From Oligoflexus tunisiensis (GTDB lineage: Bacteria > Bdellovibrionota_B > Oligoflexia > Oligoflexales > Oligoflexaceae): a stretch of 64,000 nt of DNA. The notes beneath the pieces are model-generated. The model was not told the origin of the DNA, made no database searches, and saw nothing but the letters and a program-made list of their open reading frames with translations. The position numbers and the translations under genes were made by a program. Position 1 is the stretch's first letter. Every line of letters begins with the position of its first letter. The stretch spans positions 6,927,346-6,991,345 of the forward strand of contig NZ_BDFO01000001.1 of assembly GCF_001748245.1 (NCBI RefSeq), written 5' to 3'. Shown piece by piece: positions 61,702 through 64,000 of this stretch.

Positions 61702-63770
61702 GCCACGCCGCTCTTTTTCGCGTTCTTTGGCTTTATTTTCCTGGTTTTTTCCACTTTTTTGATAACAGGCGCCTCGCTTTCCAGCGGGGTCGTCCTGATC
61801 AATTTCAAATCCGTTGCAATCGGTGCAAAACCTTCGAGCCGCACCCGGAAACTCAAGCGGGTACCCACTTCTATTTTATCCTTGCTTATATCCTTCAAGT
61901 CACATGGAAAGAACATCAGCGTCGAGCGCTGCAGACTCGGGTCTTCAACCGTAAGCCATCCGAGGCGTTCCGGATTGAAGTAACTGACCGTCCCTGCATA
62001 AGCATGGTCATGCGAATTTTCACCAATGACCAGGGACCCTTTATTGCTGATGGCATCAATAGCTTTTTGGATGGCCTCCTTTTTTGGATCATCATCCTGG
62101 AGTAAAATATATAACATGTGCTTGGCCCGCGTGCAGGCCACGTACAGCAGGCTCGCCATAATCGGATTGCTCAGCGGCATGTTGTATTCACTCAGGTTGG
62201 CGATAATGCCCACCGAGGTTTCAAGGCCCTTAAAGGCCTGAATAGTAGATACAGCAAGGGTTTGCTGGGTCCTTGGTGCTTTTCGATTATTGCCAATATC
62301 GCATAGTTCAAAATTGCCTAATTTCTGAACATTTTGGAGGACCGACCCCTCCTGCAAGGGGCGTCGTGCTGACAGGATTGTAATCTCTGCGCTTCGCAGC
62401 CCTTCCTGGTCACAAAGGCGTGTTACAAGTTCCTGAATCTTTTCCTGCGCTTCCGCCCCATCCTTGTACAAAATCAGCTCAGGAATATATCCGAGTCGGC
62501 CGGAATGGCTGTTCAGGATCTGCCGTCCCGTCCGAAAATTGCGCGAGAAGGTCGAGATCTCCTTGGTCGTGCGATAGTTATTCACCAGAGGAAAGTAAGG
62601 GGTGCTGATCGGAAGCACATCCTCGGGCACGAAATGGCCCTCAGAAGAGCCGGAACCGAAGACACCCTGGCTCCGATCGAAGAAGATATAAAAGTGACTC
62701 TCGGGGCTCTGCAGCGAGGCCTCAATCGATTCCCACCAGAAGGGCTGCACATCCTGAGCCTCGTCACAGAGCAGCACATCGAAGCGTTTGGTGCTTTTCA
62801 GGATGGAGGCCTTGAGACGCTCCGGCCCCACGTATTGGATCCAGTCCTCGCGACTGCCTTCGAAATCCGGCGCGCGCTTGAGGATATCCACGCCGAAGTG
62901 CGAGGCGAACTCCGCATAGGTTTGCACCTCGATGCGACTGCCGACCTGCTCCTGAATATATTGGTTCAGAACCGGATTCGGTGACAGGATCAGGACCGTC
63001 TGCCCGAGATCCCGGAAGTGCTTGGCCAGGGCCATGGCCAGCATGGTTTTCCCGGTACCGGCTTCGCCTTCGACGGCCAGCCGTTTGGTGCTTACCATCG
63101 GCGAGATCAGGGTGTCGTGAATATGCTCAACATCCTTGACCTTGCTTTCATGCTGATCGATATAATCGCGGATATAAAGCCGGCTGGTGTAATGCGAGCC
63201 GCGCAGAATTTTATCCAGAGCGTCGGCAGCGTCTTCAAACTGCAGGAACCGTTCAGGCTGGGCGGCGGTTACCGCTTGCGTCAGGGCTTTCTCCAGATTT
63301 TCCAGGCGCTGACGGCCAATCAGAAGCATCGTCTCGACATCCGGGCGATCAGGAAAATCCTGTTCATGCACCGACGGCAGACACACCATGTGGGTCATGG
63401 GGACTTTGACGTTTTTCTTTCTCAGATAGCGCAGGAAACGGCTTTTCCAGTTCAAGGCCTGGGCAAAGGGATTTTTGATCGTGAATCGTTCGCCAAAGCG
63501 GTTTTCAGTATAAAACTGGAGGTTGTCAGGGTTGTAGGAGATCCGCCCGCCTTTGACTTCCATCACGATAAGACCGTAGCGCGGATGATAGAGGACAAAG
63601 TCGATTTCATTATCCGTCAGGCCCTGATCACCTTCGATACCGGTGAGAGTGCAGGAGTAATAAACCGTCCAGTCACTGCTGAGCTGTTTGCAGTGCTGGT
63701 AAAACTGTTCCTCCGCCTGGCTGGCGAAGATAACACGGGCCTTGTCTGTATTCGGGTAAAGTCGTGCCAT
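61698..63770 (-). CDS. NERD nuclease-domain UvrD/Rep-like helicase
   Basis: 690 residues from the ATG at 63770, after GAGG; a longer frame to 63890 is less likely. N-terminal NERD domain (~15-130) with the PD-(D/E)xK-type core NEIDFVLYHPRYGLIVMEVK. Helicase motifs: I AVEGEAGTGKTMLAMALA, II VLLCDEAQDVQPF, III/IV FYIFFDRSQ and NNYRTTKEI, V STIQAFKGLET, VI VACTRAKHMLYILL. A ~100-residue C-terminal domain ends in a Lys-rich tail. Likely a DNA-processing motor with attached nuclease or DNA-binding domain; a defence role has been seen for some NERD proteins but is not shown here. Confidence 0.88.
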   Translation of the reverse strand: MARLYPNTDKARVIFASQAEEQFYQHCKQLSSDWTVYYSCTLTGIEGDQGLTDNEIDFVLYHPRYGLIVMEVKGGRISYNPDNLQFYTENRFGERFTIKNPFAQALNWKSRFLRYLRKKNVKVPMTHMVCLPSVHEQDFPDRPDVETMLLIGRQRLENLEKALTQAVTAAQPERFLQFEDAADALDKILRGSHYTSRLYIRDYIDQHESKVKDVEHIHDTLISPMVSTKRLAVEGEAGTGKTMLAMALAKHFRDLGQTVLILSPNPVLNQYIQEQVGSRIEVQTYAEFASHFGVDILKRAPDFEGSREDWIQYVGPERLKASILKSTKRFDVLLCDEAQDVQPFWWESIEASLQSPESHFYIFFDRSQGVFGSGSSEGHFVPEDVLPISTPYFPLVNNYRTTKEISTFSRNFRTGRQILNSHSGRLGYIPELILYKDGAEAQEKIQELVTRLCDQEGLRSAEITILSARRPLQEGSVLQNVQKLGNFELCDIGNNRKAPRTQQTLAVSTIQAFKGLETSVGIIANLSEYNMPLSNPIMASLLYVACTRAKHMLYILLQDDDPKKEAIQKAIDAISNKGSLVIGENSHDHAYAGTVSYFNPERLGWLTVEDPSLQRSTLMFFPCDLKDISKDKIEVGTRLSFRVRLEGFAPIATDLKLIRTTPLESEAPVIKKVEKTRKIKPKNAKKSGVA

Positions 63771-64000
63771 CAGGGGTTCCCTCAGGCGCGGATTGCGCCG
63801 GGGGAACTCTTTCAAGATGCAGTCCATCCCTGTCGGAAGGCAGGCCTTGGACATTGCTTCAGAAAACGGGGGGCTGACTGTCAAGTGCATTGACAGGCGT
63901 CACCCAAGGCTGCTCTCAGGCTTTCCTCATTTATAGTAGCCTGACATGGCCGCCGAGCAGTCCTTGGCAGCTTCTCCCCAATAGCTCGAAACGCCGTTTC

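Noticed and set aside
1..64000. CRISPR arrays, rRNA genes, riboswitches or prophage structural genes
   Set aside because: No spaced direct repeats of array type, no rRNA-like blocks and no phage morphogenesis genes were seen.

Overview
The window reads as chromosomal DNA of a free-living Gram-negative bacterium. It encodes LPS export (LptF-type), LpoB-type outer-membrane lipoproteins, TolC/HlyD secretion parts, many lipoproteins and a 7TM-DISM sensor. Gene content and style fit a predatory or environmental delta/Oligoflexia-like lineage (Bdellovibrionota or similar), but this is a judgement from families, not a search. Coding density is high. Most of the window is GC-rich; the stretch from about 49.3 to 52.9 kb is clearly more AT-rich.

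1-22.9 kb is mostly housekeeping. It holds the 3' end of a leucine-type amino-acid dehydrogenase, an LpoB/COG3014 lipoprotein pair, YggS, M3 oligopeptidase, YggT, an ABC-2 export operon, an HNH protein, a glycosyltransferase, aconitase AcnA with a textbook terminator, a large 7TM-DISM/CheA-like kinase, two exported proteins, an NtrB/NtrC-like two-component operon ending in a winged-helix/membrane protein, and FxsA.

23.2-31.4 kb is a compact biosynthetic operon: one 2187-residue PKS-NRPS hybrid (KS-AT-ACP-C-T-A-T) with no thioesterase, followed in overlapping frames by two alpha/beta-hydrolase-fold proteins. The first lacks any nucleophile. The second has a Cys nucleophile and a Cys-Asp-His set, the layout known for trans-acting Dieckmann cyclases. 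The operon plausibly makes a beta-ketoacyl-glycyl product released as a tetramic acid. 31.4-36.2 kb holds an MDR reductase, a UbiB/ABC1 kinase, an SH3 lipoprotein, an SGNH-like protein and a small Trp-rich protein.

36.2-44.1 kb is the most novel part. Two tandem micro-genes (23 and 26 codons) on the minus strand encode peptides with an identical 16-residue double-glycine leader and tiny cores sharing RLVRE. They sit divergently from a complete export machine: TolC-like protein, HlyD-like adaptor and a C39-peptidase ABC transporter. Downstream of the peptides lies a TPR/class III adenylate cyclase gene broken by a frameshift. I read this as a peptide secretion, perhaps signalling, system that ordinary gene calling would miss.

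44.4-49 kb has a methyltransferase, a lipoprotein cytochrome c, a Bax-inhibitor-1 family protein, an MFS transporter and YwbE. 49.29-52.97 kb is a small genomic island bounded by a 28-bp repeat of the 3' end of tRNA-Arg(CCT). It carries an AbiEi/AbiEii toxin-antitoxin pair and a complete IS4-type insertion sequence with 16-bp inverted repeats and an 8-bp target duplication. 53-64 kb holds the pyruvate dehydrogenase E1alpha-E1beta-E2 operon, fabF, lptF, a short lipoprotein penicillin-binding protein, a 2-oxoglutarate/Fe(II) oxygenase and a NERD-domain UvrD-like helicase.
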